Source of the DNA: Anastatus disparis
Lineage: Eukaryota; Arthropoda; Insecta; Hymenoptera; Eupelmidae
Direction of reading: 5' to 3'
Length of the DNA: 64,000 bases
NCBI GenBank assembly: GCA_017163975.1
Contig: JAFFSR010000004.1
Span: 9,672,001 to 9,736,000, forward strand
The notes below the pieces were generated by a model, which saw only the letters and a program-made list of their open reading frames with translations, had not been told where the DNA came from and did not search any database. A program made the translations under genes and the position numbers. Of this stretch, positions 62,942 through 64,000 are shown in pieces; within the stretch, counting starts at the first letter, position 1, and each line of letters starts with the position of its first letter.

Positions 62942-63407
62942 CTAGGAGAGTATCAGACCTCCGGATCACGGATTTTGCTCAAACGTTGGGATAAGTTTTC
63001 AGATGTCAGAATATGAAAGGAAACAAAATTTTAGATCCCGACGCTCAATATTTCCCCAGTTGCCGGCAATTAAAGAAAATCACTAAAAAGTTACTAGATT
63101 TTCAATATAGTTCTTTAGCATTGATAGCTAGGAGCTTGAAACTTTTTTTAAATAAAAGCTGAGCCTAAATCCTTTCGAAATAGTAGTTATAGCATGTCAA
63201 AATATTATTTTTTCCCAAAGTTATAGCGTGATAAACATTGGACCTGATTTTTCTTTTTAAAACATTAATTAATAACAAAAGCTGAAATTGGGTTTAATGT
63301 TTATTACGCTATAACTTTGGGAAAAAATAATATTTTGACATGCTATAACTACTATTTCGAAAGAATTTCAGCTCAGCTTTCATTTAAAAAAAGTTTCATG
63401 CTCCTAA
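62942..63407. mobile_element. TAA-flanked foldback, interrupted by a second family member
   Basis: Starts CTAGGAGAGTATCAGACCTC after TAA (62939-62941). The left arm, loop and part of the right arm are present, up to TTTCATGCTCCTAA, where the next element begins. The rest of the right arm should lie beyond the window. Confidence 0.9.
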
Positions 63408-64000
63408 CTAGGAGAGGCCCAGACCTCCGGATCACGGATTTTGCTCAAACTTTGGGATAAGTTTCTAGGTGTCAAAATATGAAGAAAACCAGAATTTTGG
63501 ACCCTAACGCTTAAAATTTCCTTAGTTATAGGTAATTAAAGAAAATCACTGAAAAAGTTACTAGATTTCCAAACGCTTATAGCTCTTTAGCATTAACAGT
63601 TAGAAGCTTAAAACCAAATTCGAATGAAAGCTGACCTCAAATCCTTTCGAAATAGTGCTTGTAGCATATCAAAATATTATTTTTTCACAACGTTACAGCG
63701 TTATAAGATTTTGACGTAAATTTCCTTTTAAAAACATTAATTAATAATAAATGCTAAAATGTAGTACAATTTTTATAACACTGTATCTATGGGAAAAAAT
63801 AATATTTTGATATGCTGTAGGTGCTATTTCGAAAGGATTTGAGCTCAGCTTTCATTTAAAAACAATTACAAGTGTCTAGTTGTTAATGCTAAAGAACTAT
63901 AGGCGTTTGAAAATCTAGTAACTTTTTCAGTGATTTTCTCTAATTGCCTATAACTAGGGAAATTTTGAGCGTTAGGGTCTAAAATTCTGGTATTTTTCAT
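63408..64000. mobile_element. Second foldback of the same family, cut by the window end
   Basis: Starts CTAGGAGAGGCCCAGACCTC after TAA at 63405-63407. In intact relatives this point reads CTCCTAAGTATC, so the target TAA is visible. The right arm runs to the window end; about 50-60 bases of the right terminus are missing. Confidence 0.9.

Overview
The window reads as nuclear DNA of an insect. It is very AT-rich and intron-containing, and it holds simple repeats, tRNA-derived SINEs, a 5S-rRNA-derived repeat, LTR and non-LTR retroelement remnants and many inverted-repeat (foldback) DNA elements. Two host genes are recognisable. The families seen (an intronless TD-POZ/MATH-BTB gene and an arthropod-type secreted CUB protein) suggest an insect, perhaps a hymenopteran; the order is an inference and is not proven by the sequence. 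No bacterial operon, CRISPR array or complete viral gene is visible.

Layout. 1-3.4 kb: a foldback element, a broken non-LTR retrotransposon (ORF1 tail, endonuclease, start of reverse transcriptase) and a GC-rich quasi-palindrome. 4.1-5.3 kb: the MATH-BTB gene. 5.5-37.5 kb: no host gene that I can support, only nested repeats. These include a composite element with TAA target duplications, a TA-flanked 230-bp MITE present twice, elements carrying ~165-bp tandem repeats, a tRNA-derived SINE, a complete solo LTR (23255-24402), a 2.3-kb palindrome ending at TTAA, a palindrome built from a 10-bp repeat and a near-identical tandem dimer of a foldback. 37.6-60.2 kb: one plus-strand gene for a secreted CUB-domain protein. 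Six coding exons (37594-37819, 38511-38663, 49862-49997, 50077-50204, 54783-55073, 59920-60171) join in frame, and the gene runs past 60171. Its large introns hold two more solo LTRs, several TTAA and TNA foldbacks, a second SINE and a 5S-like repeat. 60.2-64 kb: more repeats, including a Ty1/copia-type LTR with a tRNA-iMet-like primer site on the minus strand, and two nested foldbacks, the second cut by the window end.

How it fits together. The two genes show no functional link. What dominates is element-into-element insertion. Several insertions can be read precisely because an uninterrupted paralogue of the target lies in the same window (6317-6990 against 10840; 55573-56022 against 17115; the inserts in 50268-51257 against 11244-11645 and 41039-41439). 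The most unusual pattern is a set of about ten palindromes bounded by ATAGTATA/TATACTAT. They have similar ends but different arms, and several share a CTTCGCTTCGCTC-like centre; some are attached to one end of a transposon family (56966-57940, 33051-33940, 42700 and 49087). All calls come from reading the sequence; no database search was possible.
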